Translations under genes and position numbers: made by a program | Origin: Paramecium sonneborni | Lineage: Eukaryota > Ciliophora > Oligohymenophorea > Peniculida > Parameciidae | Length of the DNA stretch: 64,000 nucleotides | Assembly (NCBI GenBank): GCA_905182985.1 | Contig: CAJJDN010000023.1 | Location: 182,544 to 246,543 of the forward strand | Reading direction: 5' to 3' | In this document: in pieces, positions 24,882 to 37,062 of the stretch | Numbering within the stretch: position 1 is the first letter of the stretch | How the letters are laid out: each line of letters opens with the position of its first letter | The notes under the pieces: model-generated | Told to the model about the DNA's origin: nothing | Seen by the model: the letters and a program-made list of their open reading frames with translations, nothing else | Database searches by the model: none

Positions 24882-25250
24882 TATTATATTAAAGGGTATG
24901 GTTAGTTAGGTTAGGTTGATGCTGATTATTATGATCAGTATGAACCTGATATAGTTGAAATAACAGATATAGGTACAAATTCAGGTTTGAGTTCATCAAA
25001 TTTATAAATTTTTGTACCTTTATAAGATGCTGAGATTTGTGTAGAATCAAATTGTGTTGAAGAGATTATTGCATGTAAACATAAAGTAAATTGTTTTGGT
25101 AATTATGGTAGGTTTTTAATATTTTATAACAAAACTCTTTCATTTAAGAATAGCAAAGAACCATTATTAAAAAGTGGTTGGTTTAAAACAAAGGGATTGA
25201 ATGGATTATTGATAAGCATATTATTTGTGTTAGATTTGTTGTTATTTTGA
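24882..25250 (+). pseudogene. RCC1-repeat-like fragment
   Basis: One TGA-free frame between stops at 24881 and 25248-25250. It contains GYGQLGQ followed ~55 residues later by IIACKHKVNCFGNYG, the spacing and wording of an RCC1 blade (G.GQLG ... ia.G.~h...~~G). No ATG is available and only about one blade is present, so it looks like a relic or an orphan exon. Confidence 0.35.
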
Positions 25251-25277
25251 GAATAATTAAAATTTATCTGTTATAAA

Positions 25278-26838
25278 ATGAATCAACTGAAAAAACATAT
25301 CTCTGTTAAATGTATCAATTTTAACACATAATCTACTAATATACGAAGTAGAAGTATTTCAAACCAAGTATCAAAGAATTCAACAGATCGATCTAGATCA
25401 GTTAGTAAACAATGTCCAGCCATTAAGTAGTGATATTAATTGAATATTATAGATTACCTATACCTGTTAAGAAATCTGAAACTACATCAATGACAAATTC
25501 AAAACAAATATCTAAATTAGGAAAAGTAAAAATTGATCTAGGAAATAACGCTACATCACGCAGTTAATAAACTACTAAAAAATCTAGATCAAATAGTTAA
25601 TTAAGTAAAGAAGAATCATTTCCAAAGATACTTCCTGATTTTGGAAGAATGGAAACTGAATTACTTGATAGTTAGAATTTCTTTCTTTAATTACCTGAAA
25701 TTCACTTTCCTACAAATGAAGATATAATAAAAGAGAGACTTATTTTAGCAAATAGAATTGCTTATACAATTAAAACAAAGAAACGAATCCCTCCTTCAAC
25801 TCCTGATTTTTATAAGGTATTCAATCTCTAACCCTAGTAAGGTAGTCTTGCTATGTAATAGGAAAAGGAGCCTTTGCTAAAGTATATTTAGGTATTCATA
25901 TATTAACAGGTGCTAAAGTAGCAATGAAAATAATTGAAAAATCAACTTTGAAAAGTGAAAGTGCTAAAAAAAGATTATTATTAGTAAATATTTATTTCTA
26001 TTTTTAGGAAATCACAATTATGAAAATTCTCTCTTAATACAAATAATTTACATAATTATATGAAGTATTCGAAACTAAATAATAAATTTATATTATTATG
26101 GAATATGTAGAAGGTGGAGACTTAATGAAATGGACTAAAGAAAAACCTATTCCAGAAATATAAGCCAAAAATATATTCAATTAATTGATATTAGCTCTCT
26201 AAATATTCTAAACTCATAATATCTTACATAGAGATATCAAATTAGATAATATTTTACTTTAAGAAGATTCAATCAAAATCTGTGACTTTGGGGTTAGTAG
26301 ATAAATAATTAAAGGCTAAAAAATATTAGAATAATGTGGAACTCCTGCTTATATGGCACCTGAAATACTTTTTAGTAAAATAGGATATGAAGGATTTGCT
26401 AGTGATATATGGAGTTCTGGAGTTCTACTTTATATATTATTAGTTGGTAAAGTGCCTTTTAAAGGAAATAATATGAATGAATTAAATCATAACATTTAAA
26501 ATGGACAATTAAATTTTATTGAAATGAAAAAACAAAACTTATCTAACGAATCAGTTGGTATATTATCTATATTTATATTAGATCTTATTAAATCAATGTT
26601 GAATGTTAATCCAAAAGTAAGAATAACCTTAACCGAAATTATTAATCATTAATGGCTCAAAGATTAAAATATTAAATAATAAAAATAAACTTCGAACATT
26701 CAAAACTTAGACTTAAAAGTAATTTCTTAGATTGAATTATATGGTTATCAAAGAGAATTTATTATAAAAAGTTTGTAAAATTAAACATTGTGTCACATTA
26801 ATGCTATTTATTCAATATTAACCAAAGCTTAAAAATGA
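25278..26838 (+). CDS. Ser/Thr protein kinase, CAMK-like
   Basis: 496 residues if introns of 26 nt (25431 region), 20 nt (before [10 protein letters not shown]) and 24 nt are removed; the total then closes in frame. The N-terminal ~180 residues are Ser/Lys-rich and disordered. The kinase domain has [52 protein letters not shown] and [10 protein letters not shown], so all catalytic residues are present. Style is CAMK/AMPK-like (MARK, SIK group). A ~60-residue C-terminal tail ends LTKAQK. The exact splice before the Gly loop is uncertain. Confidence 0.85.
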
Positions 26839-26900
26839 TATATATATACTAACTGTTTTTAAATAATATCTATATATATATTAGTGATTATAATAGCTTA

Positions 26901-29900
26901 TCAAGCTGTTGGGTTTAGATTAGCTAATTCTGTCTTTAGAGTGGATCTAACTCTTGAAATAAAATCTATCAAATATAATGAGAATTAATTACCCTCTTGT
27001 ATTAAACCCTAATTAAACACTGTTTAATTAATTTCATTTAACTAAATACTGAAATTTTTCATTTTATCATTAAACTTTATTAATTCTCTAGAAAATTCTA
27101 TGTCTACTCTACCTTCTTCTCCTTACAATTTTGATTTTATATTAAAATTTTAAGTTGCATTTTCTTATCCTTAGCCTGCCTCATTATCAAGTGTAGTTTC
27201 TGGTTCTTTTGGTTGTTTTCCACTTAATATATAGACTCTATCTTTGCTTTATAATACAACATCCATAGGTGGTTTTAAAAATACATATGGTTTATTATTG
27301 TTTTTAACTTTTTCTCCTCTATATAATCCAATTGGTATCATTTTTTATTCAGTTAAGAGAATCTCAAAAAGTTCTCCAAATGTTTTTTCCTAATATTTTG
27401 GGGGTACATTTATTAAAAATAGATTACTTTGCTATAATTTACATGCTTGATATAGTTTTTTATTCTAATATATAAATAATAAAATACTTTTTTATTCACA
27501 GAAGCACTTCCTAAAATCATTTAATCAAAAATACTTGTAATAAATGGATTATAATAAGCCTAACAGATAAGAGTATCAAGCATAGTAGAAATATAAATTT
27601 CACCAGATGCAAATGGTTCACTAACAGACCAATCATACTTTTGAACATAATTATTTCTCGAGATCTACAAAAATGATATTGTGGAAATAGATGCAAGTTC
27701 AGTTATTATATTAATATTAGAATTTAAGAGTTTAACAGTCTTATAAATAAATATGGTATCAGCATCTACTATATTAGAAATACCTTCTTCTTAATCTGCA
27801 GATTTTTGAAGAATTACTAAAGCTGATGCTTTTTAAATACAAGCTTTTTTTAGATCTTCTGTATTTAATGGAGATCCTTATTAAAAATACACTTTTGGAA
27901 ATTTGTTAATTTATAATTAAATTTCAGTTGGAATTAGATCTTAATTTAAAATGACAATAGGTTATATATTTTTGAGTGATCTAGCTCTAAGAGGCATCAT
28001 TAAATATTTCATATCAGTAACAACACCACAAACTATAAAATGATTTTCAAATTTATCTTAATCACCTACTTTTGGAAGTCCTGTAGTAATGGTTTAAGGT
28101 TTAACTTAATAATAAGAAGGATGTTTAGAACTATCATCTTTAAGACCTTCACTTAATATTTCTTTTAAATATTCAGTCTCTTATTAAAGAGCATTTTTAT
28201 TATTTCCTTATCTTTACACATTAGGAAAACAATAATTCTTTTAAATATATTCAGGGAATTTAGTTTATTAAATTTTTTCAACATTTGGCATTTCTGTAGC
28301 AATTACATATCCATAATGTAAATAATCTTCAAAAAGATAATCAGCTGGATTAACAAATACACTTGTTCCAGATTCTAATTCAACTTCTAAAGCGAATAAA
28401 ATAATATTTAATTCTTTATAAATGGCTTAAGAAATCTAACAAAGATATAAGATTTAAATAATTACTTAACTAAAAGTCAAACCAACAAATGCTTCAGATT
28501 CTAAAGGAACTCTATAAATTTCATTTTACATTCCACATAAATAATCATCAATCCATTCACATTTATTTTTGTCATATTTGGATGTATCATATTATGGTTT
28601 TGATGATTGAATTAAAAAAGAAATTAATGTATTGATTCCAGGACATAGACAAGTCTTTCCCAAAAGATATAGTTTAAGTTCATCTACGCAAATAACTTGA
28701 TCAGTATCATAACCACCTAATGAATTAAAATATAAATCTTTGCTTGAAGGTTACAATACTTGTAAACAAACTCTAGCCCCTTTTCTAGATTTCTATTTTC
28801 TAGCAAATTTTTTAACAGCAAATGCATGAATAATATTTCTATAATCATCTCTTTTAGGTGTTCTACTTGTTTTATTAGCCAACACTATAACACAATTACA
28901 ATCTTTAGAACTACATCTCTCTAAATCTTTATTTTATAAAGGATGTCCTTCTAAATATATGACTCTCTAAGCTAAAGCAGGTTACTTAAGTTAAATAGTC
29001 ATTTCTTCTGTTGGACCTGATGGTTATAAAATAACAGTATTTGTATCATTCATACCATGATCACTATGATAGAGTTCATTTAAAAATGTCTTGAATCCTT
29101 CAACTTATGATGATCCTAACAATAAAATATGTTCTTATTCTTTTTTTGAAATATATTTATTTCTTGCAAAATGACTTCTTAAACTGTAAACACGAGTAAG
29201 CATCTCTACTTATGTTGGTAGTACTAAAAACATTATTAAAATTGCAACTATTATTGAAAATCTTCCATATATGGTTGTTGGGTACACATCACCAAAACCA
29301 ACTGTTGATATAGTTACAACCATAAAATAAATATATTCAACTATCGAATAATCTTATTCCACTACGTACAATACTGAAGAATTTATCATTATTATTGCCA
29401 TCACTGTTACTATTGGTTTATAAGCTAACCTAAATACTCTAAATCAAATCTATCTACTACCTTCCATTGATTATCGCTAAAGTACTTTATCCAACTTATA
29501 ACACTGTAAAAATCGCAGCACTCTTGATAAGTAGATATATTTATATCCTGTGATGATATTTAATCTTGCAAGTAAAGACGGCAGTATCGAAACATATTCA
29601 ACTAATGAGGTTGTTTGAAAAGTAAAGAATAATTTATTTTCTGATAAGTAAAAGTTTATTATGAAATCCAGGATAAAATATAAGTAGCATATTAATTCAG
29701 GAATCTAAGAACTTATTATTCATTTGAATTTACTGTGATATAGGTTTAAGCATCGCCAACATCTTAGGTTCCATATATCCAAGAGTAGCAATCTATTAAA
29801 TGAAGTATAGTTAATAGAAAACTTAATAAAACATTAATGGTATCCAAATAATCACCTATCCCTGAAGTTGATAAGTATTTAGCCAATTTTAATGTAAATG

Positions 29901-30015
29901 TTGTTTTACCTTCTTCATGTTTTTTAGTTGTTGCATCATCCTCTGAAGTAACTAGTCTAATTAGAGCATATTAATCTTGATGACTAAAGATGGATTGTTT
30001 GCCTTCATAGATCAT
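26901..30015 (-). CDS. BK/SLO-type K+ channel with RCK domains
   Basis: About 1,012 residues. The membrane part has S4-like YLSRVLRFLQCYKLDK, the pore helix and filter TISTVGFGDVYP, and flanking helices; SLO channels use TVGYGD, here GFGD. Two large cytosolic RCK parts follow: HILLLGSSQVEGF..., with ADxxNCVIVLANK-like DCNCVIVLANKTS, and a second one with HFIVCGVVTDMKYL and ALVILQKSAD. Introns: 29 nt near the N-terminus and 23 nt near 27480. A TGA at 29444-29446 in the S4-S5 region is best removed as a 24-nt intron ending in GAG. Paramecium is known for Ca2+-gated K+ currents that control swimming; that link is inference. Confidence 0.85.
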
Positions 30016-30059
30016 AAATATTTCAGATTAGTATTTATTAAATTAAATTCAAAATCCAA

Positions 30060-31405
30060 ATGATCATTGAAGAGAATGAATTTGATAAGCAAATCGAAGA
30101 TTTACTTAATAAAGAAAAGACAGCAAGATTAGCCAACAATTTAGTTGAAACATTAAAAGTTACAAAATAAATAGCAAAACTTTGTTTTGATACTAAATAA
30201 TACTCAAAATTCAATGAATTGATAATATCTCTTAGTAAAAAGAGAGGATAGCCAAAAAAAGCACAAATTGAACTTGTTTAAATGGCTATGGTAGAATTAA
30301 AGACTTTGTCAATAAATTAAAAATTAGAAATGATAGATGCTATAATGAAAGTTTGCGAAAAAAAGATTTACTTAGAAGTAGAATATGCTAGATGTGTACT
30401 GATGCTCACATAATATAAAGAGGATGATAATTAAATAGCTGATGCTGCAAAGATATTATAAGAAGTATAGGTAGAAACCTATGGTTCTATGGATAAGAGA
30501 GAGAAATTAGAATTTATCTTATATCAAATGAAAATTATGATTAAGAAATAAGATTATGTTAGATTGTATATAATCTCAAAAAAGATTGAACCTAAAAATA
30601 TAGAAGATGATAATATTGCAGATCTTAAGATTATCTATTATTCATTCTTGGTTATGTACTACAGACATGAGAATAATTATAAAGAAACAGCACATGCTTA
30701 TTCAAAGATTCTTGAATCATTACATAAAAATAAATAATTAGAATCAACCAAGGTAGATTTCAATTTTAGAATTGATTATAATACAATTTTAGAAAACTAT
30801 GCTATGTATACAATATTGAGTACTTATTCTGAAGAAAAAGTATAACTATAATTATAATGTAGTAAAAATAATTACAATCCCTTGTTTCCACATATAAATA
30901 CGGTCTAGAAGCTTTGCCTAATTTGTAGTAATTAATTTAAGCCTTTTTGGGATCAGAACTAATAAGTACTTCACCATAAAGTCACAACATTCAAGTAGCT
31001 GAAATATTTGATGAAAATATAGAGAACAATTAACAAAGATATGTTGGTATTGGATTGATGAAATTATGATAGATTTTAGAAGACAATTGATTCATCACAA
31101 CCTGAGAATATTTTAGATATACTATGATTCTGTTTATTTGAATAGAATAACAGAATTAATCGGTATTAGTACTTAAGAATTAGAAGAAGAGATTTGTTTA
31201 ATGATGGATTAAAAGGTATGGAATTAGGAATATAGATTAGTTGCTGAGATGCAAAATAGATAGAATATAAGGTATAGTAGACTACTAGTTAAAAAAGAAT
31301 GAGAATGATGTATTGCAAGAATGGGGGGAGAATGTTAATAAAGTTTTGAATTTGATTGATCTTACAAGCAATTTAATAAAAAGAGAAGAAGAGTTATTTT
31401 TGTGA
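30060..31405 (+). CDS. PSMD12: 26S proteasome regulatory subunit Rpn5 (PSMD12)
   Basis: 423 residues after introns of 23, 26 and 25 nt, which close the frame. Matches the family along its length: LSKKRGQPKKA, VEYARCVLMLT, QIADAAKILQEVQVETYGSMDKREK, RLYIISKKI, the PCI region QLIHHNLRIF..YYDSVYLNRITELIGIS, CKIDRIQGIVDY, and NVNKVLNLIDLTSNLIKREE. Rpn5 is a scaffold of the proteasome lid. One intron falls in the middle, and two near 31050 and 31215 disguise the frame. Start lies 44 bp from the divergent K+ channel start. Confidence 0.95.
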
Positions 31406-31437
31406 GCCAATAATTATATAATAATTGAATTTCATTT

Positions 31438-34400
31438 ATGTATTCTGAAGGGATAGAAGATTCACAATACTCTAGAAATAACATAAAGTAATATGATGAA
31501 GGAGAAGATTAAGAAGGTGATATAGAATGATAATATTATGATGAGGAAGAATAAGATATGTAACAGAAAGAAGAATGTTAGAATATACAAAAGAGCAATA
31601 GGATAAGTAATACAGCCATATAATATAGTAAAAGGGCTTTAAATATTAACCATTTGATTCAAGAAAATGGTAATCGGCAGAACAATTAATATAGAAGAAA
31701 TTAGAGGTAATCATTTAGCGAAATTGAGGGGAGCTTAAATTTTATTATTTGGAGGATATTATTATGTATATAAAGATAAATACTTAAATGACTCATAAGA
31801 GGAGAAAATGTTTATTCAGAGATTTATATTCTCTGACCATTAATATTAATTTTTTATCAGACACCAGAAGGATCTGGTTATCTAATTGCTAGATTTTCTC
31901 AGTTTGCTATTAGTTCGCTTCAACTTAAATGATAATATTTGGAGGTTGGAATGGCATTGATTATTATATTAATGATCTTTAAGTTTTAGATTTAGAAGTC
32001 ATGGCATGATCTTAACCTAATTGTACAAGACTTTCTCCTACTCATCATTTAGGGCATATAGTAACATAAGTTGGAGCAAATTTAATTAGATATGGAGATT
32101 TCTATTTTTAAGAAGATTAGAAACTTAAAAAATTACATCAAACTGTTAATCCAAGACATGGATAATATCTAAATGATATTCGAATTCTCGATACTGAACA
32201 TTTGGCATTAGAAAGATTAAGAATTAATGGTACTTTAAAATGGAGATATTCAGCTAATGTTAGTGGTGCCGATTTTTTGTTTTTGGGTCATTAAATTGAA
32301 GAGCTAGAAGGTTTTATTATCTATAACTATTTTAGAGAAAATAATTTTAATAAACAGACCTAGAAAATGTGATGGAAAAAACCAAGTAAATGCTAACAGA
32401 AATATATATGGACATACTGCTACTTCTATAAGTCTATATATTCTAATTTTTGGAGGCTAAGAATATAACAGAGCTACTTATCTATTTTTTGAACTGAGAG
32501 ATTCCTTGTTGGATATTAATAGTATGAGAAGAAAAAATGATATTAATTATAAAAAAATGAGTAGTTTGGAATCATCACCTAGAAATTCTTTTCATATTGT
32601 TAATATTCTGGAAAAGTACAAATAGAAAAAAACGATAATGAGTCCTCTTCCTCTAGAATCATTTTAATCAATTGTTAAAGATGCTGGATAAGAATTACTT
32701 CAATAACATCCTGAGTGTGATAATACTCATTTCATTTCATTCAAATAGCTTAATCAAGATGCTATTGATGAACTCTAAAGATCTCTACACTAATCTAAAA
32801 TTATGTGGAATCATTTTAGCAGAGCTTTATTTGCAGCGAGTCCTATTGAAAAATAAAATAGTTCTAAGAAAATGGAATTGCTACATAATAGAGATGCTTA
32901 CTATCGTATAAAAAAATAAAATGAAATTCAATTAAAGTTACAACTAGATGGAGTAAATAAAGAATACCAAAAAATACATCTTGAGACTTAGGGAGTTAAA
33001 TCATATCCATCTATCTCAATCAAAGATTAATTTCGCTAATAATAGATTAAAAGATAATTATAATTGGGATGTTCCTAAGAACTTGTACATTAAGAGACTA
33101 AATTTATTAAATAATAAATTGAACTTACTAAATCTAGAATTATTAATGAAGTCAAGAAAATTATTGTTTTCATTTACAATAATCAAAACAATGGATGGAA
33201 TCCTTCATCAAGAGAAAGTAGTGCAATGGTAAATTATAATGATAAACTTTATCTATATGGAGGATCAGGAGCTGGAAACGTAAGTGATCTTTGTTAAGCA
33301 ACTTTCGATAAATGTATAATAGATAATTTTATTAAAATTAGAATTTTATAAATGGACAACAATAAATTTAAAATAATAAGTTTAATGTCGTTCATACCAT
33401 ACAGCTAACCTTTATAAGAGTTAATTAATAGTTTTTGGAGGAATTTTATATCCACAACAAAAGGAAAATAGATTTCATTGTGAAGTAGTAAATGAAGTTA
33501 CTCATATTAATTTATTAAATAATGAGATAAAAATTGTACAGCATGCTGGAATAGTATCACCAAGAAAGGGACATATAGCCGAAGTGATTGGAAGATATCT
33601 TTTGGTTTAAGGAGGGATAGATTAAAAAGGGCATTATTTGAATGATTTCCTTGCATATGATATGTCAACTTATAGATGGTAAAATGTGGAAACAAATGCT
33701 TCAGTATTCTAAGATGGAGTTGCATTTCATAAATCTTGTTGTGCTTTAGAACATAAATCTTTAGATCTTTATAGACATGATAGTGAAATGAGTTATGAGA
33801 ATCAAGGAATTTATATATTTGGAGGTCTTGATTAAAATGGACATTATTTAGACAAACTTATAAAAATAGATGTTAGAAGAAGACCCATTTATATTGAGGA
33901 AGTATAATCAAAAGGTAGAGGTCCAATAAGTAGATGCTAACATTCAATGACATATGTAGAATTATCTTAATAAATTATAATTTATGGTGGCAAAAATGAT
34001 GATATAAACACTCTAGGATTTTTAAATGATTTATATATTTTTGAGATACGAAATTTATCATGGAGTATTGTCGATATTAAAAGATATCCTACATCTGGAC
34101 GATGTAGTCATTCTGCTGCTGCAATTGATGAAAAATTATATATATTTGGAGGTGTTAATTACACAGGATTTGTTAAAAGTGATCTCTTAATTTTTGAGCT
34201 CAATTAATAGAAAGCTTAAGATTTGAGTTAATATGAAGCATAAACTGATCGAATAACTAAACAATAAGTTCCTGTTTAATTTAAACCTGCAACACCTCCT
34301 AAAAAGGTTCTTAATATCAAATAATAAATTGAATAAATCAAAATTGATACTGAAAAAGTTAAATTAGCTGAAAAATTTAAAAGACTTAGCATGGCTAAAC

Positions 34401-34459
34401 ATAGTCGTAATTTAACAGATGTTTAAGTCTATAAAAGCCATACAACTATCACTAATTGA
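31438..34459 (+). CDS. Kelch-repeat protein with internal coiled coil
   Basis: Kelch blades are clear at both ends: LLFGGYYY, MIIFGGWNG, LYILIFGGQ in the first half, then LYLYGGSGAG, LIVFGGI, LLVQGGID, IYIFGGLD, IIIYGGKND and LYIFGGVN in the second. Between them a charged helical region (about 32640-33170) is coiled-coil-like. The C-terminal ~90 residues are basic and disordered. Introns in the first half are only partly resolved. One in-frame TGA (32007-32009) lies where kelch consensus expects Trp; it may be an error, a missed intron or a real lesion. Kelch proteins are usually protein-binding propellers. Confidence 0.65.
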
Positions 34460-34482
34460 TTTTTATCATAATTATTATTATA

Positions 34483-36021
34483 ATGTTATAAAGTGATAAT
34501 CTTGAATATGTGGATTAAATCAACTCTTGGATAGATCTAGGCAATCAACTTATCAAATCAGCACCAAATCAATAAAAATAATTCACTAAAGAATTGAGAG
34601 ACAAACTTAAAAGTGGAAGTAACCTTTAAATATTTTTTTTTAGATTATTAAAAACCTGCTCCAATTTAAAAGATGGTGTTGCCTTATCTTTTATAAGAGA
34701 AAACTGAAGAAAGATTTGTTTATATTAAATCCCCTACTGGAACAGGTAAAACATTAGCATTTATACTGCCAATTATATTTTTCTTTGATAAAGACTATAT
34801 TCAATAATTTTATTAAGCATAATAAGAGGGACCTGTTTAATATTATCCATATGCTATTATTTTGGTTGCCACTCATGCTCTCTTAGCATAAATTTAAAAA
34901 GACTTTATAGGCGCTACTCCAGATAGTTTATTAAAAGAAGGATTTGTATTAATTGTAAATATTTTAGAAAGTTTAACATTTTGATAAAGGTTAAGATGAA
35001 AGTATTATTATGGGTCATGTACTTTGTGGAGTCCCATAAAGTATACTAAGATTAATACAAAAAAAAACTATTAATCTTAAAAATGTTAGATTTATTGTTG
35101 TTGATGAAGCAGACAATACAATTTTAAATGATAAAAATTAGAAAGTTATTCAAATTATATCAAAATTTTTAGAATCTAATAATTTAAGATGGAAAATAAT
35201 ATCTTGTGGAGCAACTATGGAAGTTTAGGAATTAAAAGAACTTTTTATTACTTAATTAGGAGAGAAAAAATAAGATTAATAAGAAAATTAATCGTTCTTT
35301 AATTTTAAATATTTTAATTTTTAAATTGCTTTAGATAACATTTATCATTATTATGATGACACTGCTGACAGAGAAGAGGATATGTTATAAAAAATGGTTT
35401 CAGTTATTAAAGATACTTTTAAAACCTTTTCAGAAGCATAAATAATGATATTTTTTAATGCAAAAACTAAATGTCATGAAACAAAATTATTATTAATGAA
35501 TGATCCTTAATTAAAATTTTTAGTTGAAGAAAATTATCTTTGTGAAATAGTTTAAGACGGTCTTCAAGATTATGCTACAGCTGAAGAAATGAGAAAATCT
35601 TAATAAAAAATAGTAGATGATTTTAAAAATGGGTAGATTTACAATTTATATATAGTGTATACAAAATAATGTTCTGCTCTGATTTAATGGGTAGAGGAAT
35701 GAATTTTAGAAAAGTGAGATTAGTTATTAATTATGGGGCACCAAGAGTTAAACCATATGGTGAATTTGATTTAAATAGATATAATCAAAGAGTTGGAAGA
35801 ACTGGAAGAATGGAAGATCTTGGAGTAGCTTTAACAATTTTAAAGTATTTATGCTATTTTAATTGCTTAGTAAATCTTTAAATTCAAGTATATCTGATTC
35901 AGAATTTAAAGATTTTATTGAAAAAAAAATCTCAAACTTAATTGTCAAGAAGTATGAAACTACAGATTTTTTCAAATAATTAAAAGATGTGTATACAAAA
36001 ACACAATAAAAATAAAAATGA
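34483..36021 (+). CDS. DEAD-box RNA helicase
   Basis: 480 residues after introns of 25, 22, 23 and 26 nt. Motifs: KPAPIQKMVLPYLL (Q motif), SPTGTGKT (I, Walker A), VVDEADN (II, here DEAD in the form VDEAD), SCGATME (III), CSDLMGRGMNF and YNQRVGRTGRM (V/VI). The N-terminal ~45 residues before the Q motif are variable. General style resembles Dbp5/DDX19 or other mRNA-export and rRNA helicases, but I cannot name the subfamily. It starts only 23 bp after the kelch gene stop. Confidence 0.92.
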
Positions 36022-36048
36022 GATCTTATTAAAAAATATAAAACAAAT

Positions 36049-36714
36049 TCATTAAATTTAAAATGCAGAACAACTTTGATTGGTTTATAAGTTTAGAGTT
36101 TCAATTTTGATATCATCTACTTCTTCTTTTTTAACAGTTTCTACTTAGAGCTGTTCTTCTTCAATTTTGGTATAAATCTATTTTGATTTATTGGAGAAGT
36201 TCTTTGTGTTTAATTTTCCAATGCTTTTTAAGATACTATTTTATGAAGAATAACATTACTCATTCATCTTATTCTTTAATTAATAGGATTTAACAAATTT
36301 ATCAAGAAAGCCTTTAGATGCACAGAAATGCTGATTTTTGAATAATTCTAATGCTTTGCATCTTAATTCTTATCTTGATATTTTTTTGCCTGTTCGTTGA
36401 ACTTTCTCTATAACCCATTCAATCAACTACTTTTCAGCATAGGGATTAAGCTTTTTCCTTCCACAACCTTTTTTTCTTTCTGTACCACATCGAAGCCATC
36501 TTTTTAAGTTTTTTATGGTGGTTCCAAAAGTCTAACTAACTCTCTTAAAATCATCAAATAAAGGATTTGGTCCTAGCATTTAAACAGCCTCATCTTTTTC
36601 TTTCTTTGATAATACATTGTAATGCTCTCTTCTTAATTGAGTGAGATCGATTACAATTTTGCACTCTTCTTGAATTTGTATAATGATGTTTGAAGTCTCG
36701 TCTTAGGGTTACAT
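36049..36714 (-). CDS. CENP-B/Tc5-type HTH DNA-binding protein
   Basis: 221 residues, intronless. After a first helical segment (LFDDFKRVSQTFGTTIKNLKRWL, itself HTH-like) comes CGRKKLNPYAEKQLIEWV..RTGKKISRQELRCKALELF..FCASKGFLDKFVKSY. The GRK..L....E..L..W......G..I.......A......F.AS.GW...F pattern is the HTH_Tnp_Tc5 / CENP-B DNA-binding domain of pogo-Tigger transposases. No DDE catalytic domain follows; the C-terminus is a short disordered tail. This looks like a domesticated transposase DNA-binding module. Start chosen at MQPQDETSN; upstream frame is closed. Convergent with the helicase (27 bp). Confidence 0.7.
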
Positions 36715-37062
36715 TAATAAACTAGGTAATAATTGGAACACTCATGAAATCAATTTGGGAAAATTATTAACATGATTATAATAATATATAATTTTTTATG
36801 TTACAAAGTTGTTTTTATAATCAATAGTTCCATCATTAATTGAATTTAAAATCCATTAATAAATAAAATAAGTATTAACGAATAGAATTAATTTTTATTT
36901 ATTTAAATTTAAAATATCATATTGAAGTATCATGATAAAAATAATTAGAATTAAGAATATTAATATAACTTCACTAACATTAAATAAAATTACAATAAAT
37001 TAAAAGTAAAGTCTACTAATATAGATTATGAAATAAAGGAGAAAAATTAATAGCAGTTAAGA
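36715..37062. other. Intergenic, nothing recognised
   Basis: AT-rich spacer between two minus-strand genes; holds the promoter of the HTH gene and the 3' end of the MORN gene. No coding frame seen. Confidence 0.6.

Noticed and set aside
25800..25870. Frameshift before the kinase Gly loop
   Set aside because: A 20-nt intron (GTAGTC...AATAG) restores the frame and makes the gene length an exact codon multiple.
31000..31300. Apparent frameshifts in Rpn5
   Set aside because: Introns of 26 nt and 25 nt explain both shifts and leave the conserved PCI region intact.
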